A stretch of 64,000 nt of DNA, taken from assembly GCA_037447215.1 (NCBI GenBank), contig JBBIHB010000001.1:191840-255839 (forward strand). The letters are read 5' to 3'. Shown piece by piece: positions 18,937 to 27,115 of the stretch (its first letter is position 1; every line of letters begins with the position of its first letter). The notes beneath the pieces are model-generated. The model was not told the origin of the DNA and did not search any database. It saw only the letters and a program-made list of their open reading frames with translations. A program made the translations under genes and the position numbers. The stretch is from UBA1413 sp037447215. GTDB lineage: Bacteria; Bacteroidota; Bacteroidia; Bacteroidales; Prolixibacteraceae.

Positions 18937-19794
18937 CTACAACTTTAATTGTTTCAGATAATTGGCACTGTTTTGCAAACAATTGATGCCATCAGTTTCA
19001 CCATCGCGTTCTACAAAATAATGCTTAATCCCCTGATCTATAGCAACTTTCATAATCGGTTCAAAATCAATTATACCATCGCCCGGACATGCAAAACTTC
19101 TGTCGGTTTCGTTGTCCATATCCTTCAGATGGAGTATGGTATATCTTCCAGCATATTTTTTGAGGGTTTCAAGTGGATCGGCCCCACCCTTTTTCACCCA
19201 ATAAATATCCAACTCGACGCTCACCAGATTTGGATCGACCCACTTCATCAGCAAATCAAAAGGAAGCCCCTCACCAGTGTTTTTTAAAAATTCTTTATCG
19301 TGGTTGTGCCAGCAAAATTTCAGGCCGGCTTTTTTGCACATTTCTCCTATTTTGTTGAGGGTTTCGGCCGACTGCCTGCATTGATCGGCAGTAATATTGT
19401 CGGCACCATCGAGCCATGGCCAGTAGCAAACCAAAAAATCATTTTCACATTCGAGAGCCCTTTCGATATGCTTTTCGGTACCGTCGAGCAATTGAACCAG
19501 GCCTAACCCACCGGCAACCGGCCTGATTCCTATACTTTTGCAGTATTGCAGCATCTCTTTTGGCGAACTGCCAAGGTTCCAACCACCTTCCATCTCGTTG
19601 TAGCCCATAGCTGCCAACGATGCAAGGGTTCCTTTCCAGTCTTCTTTCAGGAAATTATTTACAATCCCTGAAATAAATCCCATTGAATGTAACTTCCTAT
19701 CGGGGAGCCCGGCAAACAGGTGTGCTGATCCCAATACGCCTGCGGTGGTTATTGCTGACCGGAGAATAAAACTACGTCGGTTTATTGTTGTCAT
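18937..19794 (-). CDS. Tat-exported sugar phosphate isomerase/epimerase-like TIM-barrel protein
   Basis: The 285-residue protein starts with a twin-arginine signal (NRRSFIL, then a hydrophobic stretch). It continues as an AP-endonuclease-2-type TIM barrel: the metal-site motifs FCWHNHDKEF, VSVELDIYWVKKGGADP, ILHLKDMD and the final VERDG are in order. It should isomerise or epimerise a sugar or sugar derivative in the periplasm. It lies 31 bp downstream of a Tat-exported Gfo/Idh/MocA protein, a pairing common in Bacteroidota and Planctomycetes. The substrate is unknown. Confidence 0.85.
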   Translation of the reverse strand: MTTINRRSFILRSAITTAGVLGSAHLFAGLPDRKLHSMGFISGIVNNFLKEDWKGTLASLAAMGYNEMEGGWNLGSSPKEMLQYCKSIGIRPVAGGLGLVQLLDGTEKHIERALECENDFLVCYWPWLDGADNITADQCRQSAETLNKIGEMCKKAGLKFCWHNHDKEFLKNTGEGLPFDLLMKWVDPNLVSVELDIYWVKKGGADPLETLKKYAGRYTILHLKDMDNETDRSFACPGDGIIDFEPIMKVAIDQGIKHYFVERDGETDGINCLQNSANYLKQLKL

Positions 19795-19825
19795 GATAGT
19801 TTGAATTTAATTTTTTGTAAATCGT

Positions 19826-21148
19826 TTATAAAACAGGTAATTCCCATGGTTTACGATATTCGGGGACCACCATTTTATTGGCTTTTTCGGAATTCGAGAA
19901 TTTACCTTTGCCTTCGTCCCACACCAGGAAGTTTTCATTGGTGCGAACAGCAATATTTGCAGCGTGGGCGGCAACAGCAACAGCCCTGCCTTTTTCGGGC
20001 GGACAAGCCGGGGTTTTACGGCTTTTCACACACTCTATGAAATCGGCCACATGTTCGCCATGATTTTCTCCCCGCATAGATACTTCGAGGGCTTCGGCCC
20101 GGTTTGCTTTTTTGTTATTATCCCACTCGGGAATAATCTGGTATCCCTGCCGGTTGACCACAAGGGTTGCATCGTCGCCAATAAAGGCCAGGCCATAATT
20201 TTTTCCCCAGGGTCCGTTTTGTGTTCCGGCAGTATGTTCCCATGTTACAATAAAATCGTCGTGTTGCCAGATTACCGACATGGTATCGAATGTTTCATGG
20301 TCGTTGTTTTCGAATGAAAGATTACCCCCCGATGCCATGGTAATTTTAGGCGGAACAACCAAGTCTTTTGCCCAAAATGCCATATCGATTAGGTGAACGC
20401 CCCAGTCGGTCATCAAACCGCCACCGTGATCCCAGAACATGCGCCAGCTTCCGTGGAACCGTGCAGGATTAAAAGGCCTTAAAGGGGCCGGCCCAAGCCA
20501 CAAATCGAAATCAACACCCTCGGGGACAGGTTGATCGGGCTGTTTAGGCTGCCCAACCCCATAAATAAAATTACCCCAGATATTGACTTTCCGGAGCTTA
20601 CCTATTTTTCCCTCCTTAATTTTGCGGTTAACTTCTTTCCAGTGAATACCACTCCGTTGCTGCTGGCCAACCTGAACAATTCGGTTATACTTTCTGGCAG
20701 CTTTTACCATGATGTCGCATTCGGCAATGGAATTTGCCATTGGTTTTTCAACATATACATCTTTTCCGGCTTCGCAGGCATTTACAGTTTGAAGGCAATG
20801 CCAATGGTCGGGCGTACCAACTATTACCGCATCCACATCTTTGTTTTCGAGCAGACTCCGGAAGTCGCCATAAAGTTTTGGCTTCTGCCCAAAGTTATTC
20901 AGAACATCGGCGGCGCGTTTATCGAGTAGGCTTCTGTCCACGTCGCACAGAGCAACACAGTTAACCTTACCGGTTTCCAGATGCCTCTCAAGGATTCCGA
21001 AACCCATGTTCCTTACGCCTATAAGCGCAACATTTATTTTTTCGGAGGGAACCCCTGAAAATGAGGAAGCTTTAAGTGCCCCCCCTACAGAAACAACTGC
21101 TGCAGCCAGTGAAGCAGTGCGAAGGAAATTTCTACGGTTTGTTGTCAT
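19826..21148 (-). CDS. Tat-exported Gfo/Idh/MocA-family oxidoreductase
   Basis: The 440-residue protein begins with the Tat motif TNRRNFLRTASLAAAVVS. It then shows the NAD(P) fold INVALIGVRNMGFGILERHL, the GTPDHWHCLQTVNACEAGKD loop, and the family Lys-Pro motif YVEKPMANSIAECDIM with the catalytic Lys. The C-terminal sheet domain carries DWGVHLIDMAFWAKDL (the conserved Asp-His region). It likely oxidises or reduces a sugar-type substrate with a tightly held nicotinamide cofactor outside the cytoplasm. The gene is followed by the TIM-barrel isomerase and preceded by a PfkB kinase. Length is normal. Confidence 0.88.
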   Translation of the reverse strand: MTTNRRNFLRTASLAAAVVSVGGALKASSFSGVPSEKINVALIGVRNMGFGILERHLETGKVNCVALCDVDRSLLDKRAADVLNNFGQKPKLYGDFRSLLENKDVDAVIVGTPDHWHCLQTVNACEAGKDVYVEKPMANSIAECDIMVKAARKYNRIVQVGQQQRSGIHWKEVNRKIKEGKIGKLRKVNIWGNFIYGVGQPKQPDQPVPEGVDFDLWLGPAPLRPFNPARFHGSWRMFWDHGGGLMTDWGVHLIDMAFWAKDLVVPPKITMASGGNLSFENNDHETFDTMSVIWQHDDFIVTWEHTAGTQNGPWGKNYGLAFIGDDATLVVNRQGYQIIPEWDNNKKANRAEALEVSMRGENHGEHVADFIECVKSRKTPACPPEKGRAVAVAAHAANIAVRTNENFLVWDEGKGKFSNSEKANKMVVPEYRKPWELPVL

Positions 21149-21188
21149 AATGCAAAAAGTTGATCAGATTTGCCCATAAAGATAAACA

Positions 21189-22094
21189 TTATCGGCGTTC
21201 ACCCTTTCGCATCAATTCAGTAATTCTTTTTTTGGTGACCAATGAAGTTGCTCCATGTGTTGCAGCAGTTGCAGCCCCGGCAGCATTTGCGAATTTTAAG
21301 GCCTCTTCAACATCCTGGTTTCCAAGATAAACATTTAAAAATCCGGCAGAAAAAGCCGAACCTGATCCAACCGTGTCAACAAGGTCAATTTTGTATCCGG
21401 CATCCTCGAAATAATCGCCCCCCCGGGTAATTGCACATGCGCCCGATTTACTTTTGGTAACCAATACTATATCGAGTTTGTATTCATTAATTACTTCTTT
21501 TGCCAATTCCCTCGTTTCAAATTCGAAGAGGCCCAGTTCGCTTTTCAGGGTATAAAGTTCGTTCTCCTTTACCCTGAGAATGTTTGCAATATGAAGGCTG
21601 CTTTCGAGAACCGGACGGCTGAAACAGTTTTTCCGCAATTTCAGGTCGAGGTACTTAATGGTTTGTGGCGATTCATTCAGAAGTTCGCGAAGGGTATTTT
21701 TTGATATCCCGTAGCGTTGAACCAGTGTTCCAAACACCAGGCAATCGGCGCTACGGATCAGCTTAAGGGCTTCTGAAGTAAATTCAATATGATCAAATGC
21801 CATATCGGGTTCGATAATGTAATCGGCCCGGCCTTCGCTTCCAATTTTTACTTGGGCTGTTCCGGTAGGGAATTCAGGGTCGATCTGAACATTATCATCC
21901 AAAATTTCAAGCTTATTCAATTGGGCTAATGCTTCATGGCCAAGTTCATCATCGCCGATTCGCGAAAGCAAAACACCTTCGTCGCCAAAAGAATTTACCC
22001 TGTAAACCAGGTTTACCGGAGCGCCGCCCAGCAATTTGCCATCGGGAAATATATCCCAGACCAATTCCCCGAATGCGACTATCTTTTTGCCCAT
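21189..22094 (-). CDS. PfkB-family sugar kinase (fructokinase-like) with altered catalytic motif
   Basis: The frame extends to a TTG at 22112. A -7 element at 22117-22124 implies transcription starting close to that TTG, so the ATG at 22094 (MGKKIVAFGELVWDIFPDG) is preferred; the product has 301 residues. The substrate-side motif LGGAPVNLVYRVNSFG and the lid are present. The anion-hole motif reads DTVGSGSAFSAGFL (residues 240-253). The usual GAGD catalytic Asp is Ser246 here, read as TCG on the minus strand. The enzyme may be inactive, use another base, or have another role. It lies upstream of the Gfo/Idh/MocA gene (40 bp), probably in one operon of sugar metabolism. Confidence 0.82.
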   Translation of the reverse strand: MGKKIVAFGELVWDIFPDGKLLGGAPVNLVYRVNSFGDEGVLLSRIGDDELGHEALAQLNKLEILDDNVQIDPEFPTGTAQVKIGSEGRADYIIEPDMAFDHIEFTSEALKLIRSADCLVFGTLVQRYGISKNTLRELLNESPQTIKYLDLKLRKNCFSRPVLESSLHIANILRVKENELYTLKSELGLFEFETRELAKEVINEYKLDIVLVTKSKSGACAITRGGDYFEDAGYKIDLVDTVGSGSAFSAGFLNVYLGNQDVEEALKFANAAGAATAATHGATSLVTKKRITELMRKGERR

Positions 22095-22116
22095 AGCTTT
22101 TCTAATTTTCAATGTG

Positions 22117-22124
22117 CAAAAATA
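22117..22124 (-). promoter_or_regulatory. Bacteroidota -7 element for the sugar-kinase operon
   Basis: On the minus strand TATTTTTG matches TAnnTTTG. It lies 22 bp before the ATG at 22094. No TTTG box is seen at the usual distance. Confidence 0.4.
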
Positions 22125-22260
22125 ACAAAATAGCCCGATTAAACGGAAGAATTATTACAGATGGTCGGGAATGAAAATCTGTCCCAACAGATAGGAAAGC
22201 CCATAATAACACGTCCCTTGCCGGATTAATTTTGAGGATTACATGTCAACAATTTATAAT

Positions 22261-23607
22261 TCAGCCTCTCTGAAGGTGAAAGCGATTTATGAAACCTGTC
22301 AGCACTTCATCCAGCTTCGGATAACCAATTTCCTCAAGATCGTAAAAAACACGGGTTGCCGGTTTATTAATTTTTATCAGACGTTTCAGGTCAATAGGTG
22401 TCCCTATAATCACCGCATCGCAATCGGTATTGTTTATGGTGGTTTCAAGGTCTTGTACCTGTTCGGGGCTATATCCCATGGCCGGTAGAAGGGTTCCAAT
22501 ATTGGGGTACGTGCAGAACGTGTCGTTCAGTTTTCCGGCTAAATATGGGCGTGGATCAACCAGTTGCGAAGCCCCGAACTTCTGGGCCGCAACCACAGCT
22601 GCCCCAATCTTCATTTCACCGTGGGTGAGCGTGGGCCCATCTTCCACAGCAAGAACCCTCTTTCCCCTGATCAGCGATGCATCATCAACCCGTATTGGGC
22701 TTGCTCCATCAATGACAATGGCAGCAGGGTTAATCAGTTCGATGTTTTTTCGCACCGTATCAATACTTTCAGGTGATGCAGTATCAATTTTATTGACAAT
22801 CACCACATCGGCCATGCGTATATTCAGTTCGCTGGGATAATAGGTGAGTTCGGCTCCTGCGCGGTGCGGATCGGCAACCACAATAGCAAGGTCGGGTTTA
22901 TAAAACGGAAAATCGTTGTTGCCACCATCCCACAAGATTACGTCGCATCCATCGGGGTCGTTTTCGGCAGCACGCAGGATGGCCTCGTAATCCACCCCGG
23001 CATAAATAACATTGCCCCTGACTATGTGTGGTTCATACTCTTCAATTTCTTCGATGGTGCATTTATGCATGGACAGGTCATCGATAGTTGCGAAACGCTG
23101 AACCTTCTGTTCTGTAAGGTTTCCGTAGGGCATTGGGTGCCTCACTGCTACCACGCGCAGGCCTTTTAGCATCAACATCTGCACAATTTTTCGGCTGGTC
23201 TGGCTTTTACCGGCACCGGTGCGGGTGGCACATACTGAAATTACCGGTTTAGTACTCTTCAGTTGGGTTTGTTTTGGCCCTAAAAGCATAAAGATAGCCC
23301 CACTTGCATTAACCAGTGCCGAAAGCCTCATTACATACTGGTTGGGTACGTCACTATAGGAGAATACACAGATATCAGCCTGGAGGCAAGAAATTAAAGT
23401 ATTCAATTCATCCTGATGATAAATGGGAATTCCTTCCGGATAGAGTTTCCCTGCAAGTTCTGATGGATATTTCCGCCCGTGGATATCGGGGATCTGCGCT
23501 GCAGTAAATGCAACTACCTGATAATTATCGTTGTTGCGGAAAAAAGTGTTGAAATTATGAAAATCGCGGCCTGCTGCGCCTATTATAATTACTTTTTGTG
23601 CCTTCAT
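22261..23607 (-). CDS. Cyclic 2,3-diphosphoglycerate synthetase-like P-loop GTPase
   Basis: The ATG at 23607 (MKAQKVIIIGAAGRDFHNFN) is preferred over an upstream TTG; the product has 448 residues. An N-terminal Rossmann-like half (GAAGRDFHNFNTFFRNN) is followed by a P-loop ATRTGAGKSQTSRKI (about residues 160-174), a DGGNNDFPFYKPDLAIVVAD segment and VIVNKIDTAS, an NKxD-like guanine-recognition motif. This layout is that of COG2403 / cyclic-2,3-bisphosphoglycerate synthase proteins, which in methanogenic archaea make a thermoprotective cyclic metabolite. The function in bacteria is not established, so the name is by homology only. It stands alone, divergent from acpH. Confidence 0.8.
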   Translation of the reverse strand: MKAQKVIIIGAAGRDFHNFNTFFRNNDNYQVVAFTAAQIPDIHGRKYPSELAGKLYPEGIPIYHQDELNTLISCLQADICVFSYSDVPNQYVMRLSALVNASGAIFMLLGPKQTQLKSTKPVISVCATRTGAGKSQTSRKIVQMLMLKGLRVVAVRHPMPYGNLTEQKVQRFATIDDLSMHKCTIEEIEEYEPHIVRGNVIYAGVDYEAILRAAENDPDGCDVILWDGGNNDFPFYKPDLAIVVADPHRAGAELTYYPSELNIRMADVVIVNKIDTASPESIDTVRKNIELINPAAIVIDGASPIRVDDASLIRGKRVLAVEDGPTLTHGEMKIGAAVVAAQKFGASQLVDPRPYLAGKLNDTFCTYPNIGTLLPAMGYSPEQVQDLETTINNTDCDAVIIGTPIDLKRLIKINKPATRVFYDLEEIGYPKLDEVLTGFINRFHLQRG

Positions 23608-23746
23608 ATACTTTTTCTTTTTGATCCGAAAAGTAGTCAATTAGCCATTTCAAAAAACAAGATAAATCTCATCCCATAGTACAAAAAAGTGTGTTAAAAA
23701 ACATTTTTGGGTTACCTTCGTTTCATTGTGTTAAATATTGATTTTT

Positions 23747-24358
23747 GTGAATTTTCTGGCACATCTCTACCTTTCGGGCGAATCGGATGAAATTAAAACC
23801 GGCAATTTCATGGGCGACTATGTTAAAGGGAACCGGTTTGAACAATATAGCGGCGATATCCGCAAGGGGATACTTCTGCACCGGTCTATTGATGACTTCA
23901 CCGATAGGAACATCCATTTCAGGGAAGTAAATGCACTTTTCAAAAATCATTATGGCCGATATTCCGGTATCGTTGTCGATGTGGTTTTCGACCATCTCCT
24001 GGCCAAACAATGGAACCGGTTTTCGGGGCACCCGCTTCGTGATTTTGCACGGAATGCGCACGGTATCCTACTTTCTCATTACCTCAGGTTACCGTTCAGG
24101 GTGCAACAATTCCTCCCGATAATGATTCAGCATAAACGGCTCGAATCGTATGCAACAACAGAAGGGCTCGAAAAAGCCCTCCGGATAATGACTAATTACA
24201 CTTCACTTCCAGCCTTAAGCCTCAAAGCAATTGAAGTATTGGAAAAAAACCACCAAACTATCAATGAATCATTTCTCCTGTTTATGGAGGAAATAATTTG
24301 TTATGTAGAAACTGGACACAATATCACGATATTAAAACCAATACAGGAAATAAATTGA
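23747..24358 (+). CDS. acpH: Acyl carrier protein phosphodiesterase family (AcpH/DUF479)
   Basis: The GTG at 23747 gives the family-typical start MNFLAHLYLSG; an upstream in-frame TTG at 23738 would add three residues. The product has 203 residues. HD-like metal residues recur in GNFMGDYVKG, ILLHRSIDDFTDRN and DVVFDHLLAKQW. AcpH removes 4'-phosphopantetheine from holo-acyl carrier protein. Length and motif order are normal. The gene is flanked by the divergent GTPase and a 241-bp spacer before the ferredoxin gene, and appears monocistronic. Confidence 0.85.
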   Translation: MNFLAHLYLSGESDEIKTGNFMGDYVKGNRFEQYSGDIRKGILLHRSIDDFTDRNIHFREVNALFKNHYGRYSGIVVDVVFDHLLAKQWNRFSGHPLRDFARNAHGILLSHYLRLPFRVQQFLPIMIQHKRLESYATTEGLEKALRIMTNYTSLPALSLKAIEVLEKNHQTINESFLLFMEEIICYVETGHNITILKPIQEIN

Positions 24359-24599
24359 AATGGTGACTTAAATATCATCTGCTCAATAAGGTCTTTTCTC
24401 AAACTATTCTACAAATAAGGTCAATTTGGATCAAATAACCTGCATTCTCCGGGTGATCCCTCAGCCAACAGATATCTGCTCAATATAGTATTTTCACATA
24501 CTTTTCACCAGTTGATCTTAAGCCATCAGGTGAATTTGTCCATAATTTAGTTTGTGACTTCACAGTTTTCAACATCATCAACCTTTCGGATCATTATAA

Positions 24600-25508
24600 C
24601 TATACCCATTCTTCAGAAAGCACTTCTCCTCTTATGCTAATGGTAATAGACTTAACTGGCACCCTCCGGTTGGCCATCTGAGCAGCATACTGCACCATCT
24701 GAATAAGACCACCGCAACAGGGAACTTCCATAATAACTACCGAAATAGTATTAACCCTTGTTTCATCGATCAGACGGATAAATTTTTGGATATAGGTTTC
24801 TTTGCTTTGATCGAGTTTTGGACAGGCGATAACCATTTTTTTGCCCTTGATGAAAGTGCGGTGAAAATCGCCGTGTGCAAATGCAGCACAATCGGCCGCT
24901 ACAAGCAGATCAGCTCCCTGGAAATAAGATGCCGCCGGGTTGATCAGGTGCAATTGCACCGGCCATTGGGTAAGCTCCGAACCGGCAGGCTCCTGAGTTG
25001 ATGATGCTGCTGTTGTTGCACCTGCCATCCGAAAACCACCTGCTGCTGCAGCAAACGACTGAGGGGCAGAACCTGCACATCCGCAGCCCGGGCCTTCATC
25101 GCGGCTATGCGATTTTTCTTTGTTTCCATGCAGTAGTTCATGTACTTCGGCAATTAAAAAAGGCAGTGAATCCCTGTTTGCTTTCAGCCAATTGGTAGCC
25201 TCTTTTAAATAACCGGTTTCCCCATGCTCCTGCAAATGTTTCAAATGGGCAAAAACAGTATTCTTTCCGCTTTTAACCATTTGCGCAATAACAGTAGTTT
25301 CATCGTAAGCTTCAGCTTCGCGTTCCTCAATGGTTATAGCCCCTTCGGGGCAATGGCCAATGCAAGCCCCTAACCCATCGCACATCAATTCACTGATCAA
25401 ACGTGCTTTACCGTCAATAATCTGTAAAGCCCCTTCGTGGCAACCGGGCACACATAAACCGCAACCATTACATAAATCTTCGTCTATTTTTACAATTTCC
25501 CTGATCAT
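24600..25508 (-). CDS. 4Fe-4S ferredoxin-type protein with C-terminal cysteine-containing domain
   Basis: The 302-residue protein has two ferredoxin-like clusters at the N-terminus. The first is complete (CNGCGLCVPGC). The second reads CDGLGACIGHCPEGAI and lacks the canonical first spacing. A middle region rich in Gly/Ala/Cys (GPGCGCAG, about residue 140) leads to a C-terminal domain with LLVAADCAAFAHGDFH, KMVIACPKLDQ and EVPCCGG. The protein is cytoplasmic with no membrane segment. It is divergently transcribed from a Crp/Fnr regulator 77 bp away. That arrangement is typical for HcpR-like regulons answering nitrosative or redox stress in Bacteroidales, but no hcp gene is in the window. The role is inferred as redox or iron-sulfur related. 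Confidence 0.75.
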   Translation of the reverse strand: MIREIVKIDEDLCNGCGLCVPGCHEGALQIIDGKARLISELMCDGLGACIGHCPEGAITIEEREAEAYDETTVIAQMVKSGKNTVFAHLKHLQEHGETGYLKEATNWLKANRDSLPFLIAEVHELLHGNKEKSHSRDEGPGCGCAGSAPQSFAAAAGGFRMAGATTAASSTQEPAGSELTQWPVQLHLINPAASYFQGADLLVAADCAAFAHGDFHRTFIKGKKMVIACPKLDQSKETYIQKFIRLIDETRVNTISVVIMEVPCCGGLIQMVQYAAQMANRRVPVKSITISIRGEVLSEEWV

Positions 25509-25565
25509 ATTTATATATTTTACACAACAAAAATAATTTGGTGCTGTTTTATGAATTGTACCATT

Positions 25566-25577
25566 TGTTACAGAACA
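25566..25577. promoter_or_regulatory. Candidate Crp/Fnr-type operator between the ferredoxin and regulator genes
   Basis: TGTTACAGAACA is an inverted repeat (TGTT-acag-AACA) 8 bp before the regulator start codon and about 57 bp upstream of the ferredoxin start. Position and symmetry suit autoregulation, but the arms are short and the match is not specific. Confidence 0.3.
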
Positions 25578-25585
25578 GTGTTGTT

Positions 25586-26263
25586 ATGCCGGATTTTAAG
25601 ACTTTATCCATGTCGCCGATCTTCAGCGGTTTATCCCCCGAAAGAATTGAACAGCTTTTTCAGAATGTTCAGTACCAGGTAAAACGTTACCCCAAAGATG
25701 TGCTGGTTGCGTCGATGGGCGAACCCGTCAACCACTTATATATACTGCAGAAAGGCATGGTTAAAGGTGAAATGCTTGACTATACCGGAAAAACACTCAA
25801 AATTGAGGATATCGAAACGCCCCGTCCGCTTGCCTCAGCATTTCTGTTTGGGAACAACAATGTATTTCCGGTTACTGTTACCACGCTTTCAGAAACAGAG
25901 ATTGTTTCCATTACAGTTCCCGAATTCCTGCGATTGATGCAATCCGAACAACAGGTACTTACCAATTACCTGAATGCCATATCATCGAGGACACAGTTTC
26001 TTTCAAACAAGCTTCATTTTCTGAGCTTCAGGAGTATCAGGGGAAAGGTGGCCCATTATCTTTTACAGCAGGCAGGAAACAGATATCATTCAGTTGAGTT
26101 GAAACAAACGCTGCAGCAACTTGCCGATCTTTTCGGGGTAACCCGCCCTTCGCTTTCGAGGGTATTGGGAGAAATGCAACGCGAAGGTTTAATTGCAATA
26201 AAACAGAAAACGGTTACCCTGCTCGATTTTGAAAAGCTGAACAATTTGCTGAAAAACGAATGA
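25586..26263 (+). CDS. Crp/Fnr-family transcriptional regulator
   Basis: The ATG at 25586 (MPDFKTLSMSPIFSGLSPER) is preferred over a longer frame beginning at 25538; the product has 225 residues. A cyclic-nucleotide-binding-like beta roll (about residues 12-125, with HLYILQKGMVKGEML) is followed by a dimerisation helix and a winged helix with the recognition motif LADLFGVTRPSLSRVLGEMQ. No Fnr-type N-terminal cysteine cluster is present, so oxygen sensing by an iron-sulfur cluster is unlikely. HcpR-like heme or NO sensing is possible. It is divergent to the ferredoxin gene and is followed directly by pgeF. Confidence 0.85.
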   Translation: MPDFKTLSMSPIFSGLSPERIEQLFQNVQYQVKRYPKDVLVASMGEPVNHLYILQKGMVKGEMLDYTGKTLKIEDIETPRPLASAFLFGNNNVFPVTVTTLSETEIVSITVPEFLRLMQSEQQVLTNYLNAISSRTQFLSNKLHFLSFRSIRGKVAHYLLQQAGNRYHSVELKQTLQQLADLFGVTRPSLSRVLGEMQREGLIAIKQKTVTLLDFEKLNNLLKNE

Positions 26264-26272
26264 GTGAGTTTT

Positions 26273-27004
26273 ATGATTTTTTACTTTGAACATGGCAGAT
26301 TTCAGGGACTGACAGCTTTCACCACCACAAAAGGTGATTATGATAATATGCATATCCCTTTTGCTAAATCGCAACGTTATGACAATAGATACAATCGTTT
26401 ATTGCTGTCACAGAAACTGGGTATAGAACCTGATCATCTGGTTTTCCCCCATCAGTGTCATTCAGCCAACGTATCTGCAGTTAACTCTCTTACTTTAAAA
26501 AAGTTGAACGAAACCGATGCGTTGATTACATCCACACCGGGAATATGCCTCTGCATCCGCACAGCCGATTGTGTTCCCATTTTGTTTTACGATCCATCAA
26601 ACAAGGTTGCAGGAGCAGCACATGCCGGATGGAAAGGAACCCTTGCCGGAATTGGCATTAAAACTGTGCAGGTTATGGTGAAGGATTTTTTGTGCAAACC
26701 CGAAAACATTTATGCAGCAATTGGCCCATCCATCGGCCCCGATGTGTATGAAACAGGCGATGAGGTTGTGAACATGTTCATGGAAAAATTCAACTATGCC
26801 AACCAAATCCTGGTCAGGCAAAAAAGTGGACGTTACCATCTCGATCTCTGGACTGCCAATAAGATACAACTGACCCACGCCGGTATCCCTTTAACGCAAA
26901 TCGAAATTGCCCGGGAATGTACGTTTTCCAACCCGCAAAAATATTTCTCGGCACGGCGCGAAGGCATCAATACCGGAATGATGGTGACGGGAATAATGTT
27001 ATAA
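26273..27004 (+). CDS. pgeF: Peptidoglycan editing factor PgeF (laccase-domain, YfiH family)
   Basis: The ATG at 26273 is used; a GTG at 26264 immediately after the regulator stop is an alternative. The product has 243 residues. Family motifs are intact: FPHQCHSANV, the metal-site Cys/His set in CIRTADCVPILFYD and AGAAHAGWKGTLAGI, GPSIGPDVYETGDEV, and the final FFSARREGINTGM-type ending. PgeF corrects peptidoglycan by removing misincorporated serine from stem peptides. The 9-bp spacing to the Crp/Fnr gene suggests cotranscription. Confidence 0.9.
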   Translation: MIFYFEHGRFQGLTAFTTTKGDYDNMHIPFAKSQRYDNRYNRLLLSQKLGIEPDHLVFPHQCHSANVSAVNSLTLKKLNETDALITSTPGICLCIRTADCVPILFYDPSNKVAGAAHAGWKGTLAGIGIKTVQVMVKDFLCKPENIYAAIGPSIGPDVYETGDEVVNMFMEKFNYANQILVRQKSGRYHLDLWTANKIQLTHAGIPLTQIEIARECTFSNPQKYFSARREGINTGMMVTGIML

Positions 27005-27115
27005 TTTTAAAACAGTCTGCTAATTCGCTGTGAGATTTTACCAAAACCGCTATCTTCGCGGAAAAATAAATCAAAAGCCTGATTCATTGGGATTTTGTTT
27101 GGAAACGAAAAATGT

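Noticed and set aside
24377..24485. 12-bp direct repeat (ATCTGCTCAATA at 24377-24388 and 24474-24485)
   Set aside because: Only two copies without conserved flanks; not a CRISPR or known element, likely chance or a small duplication.
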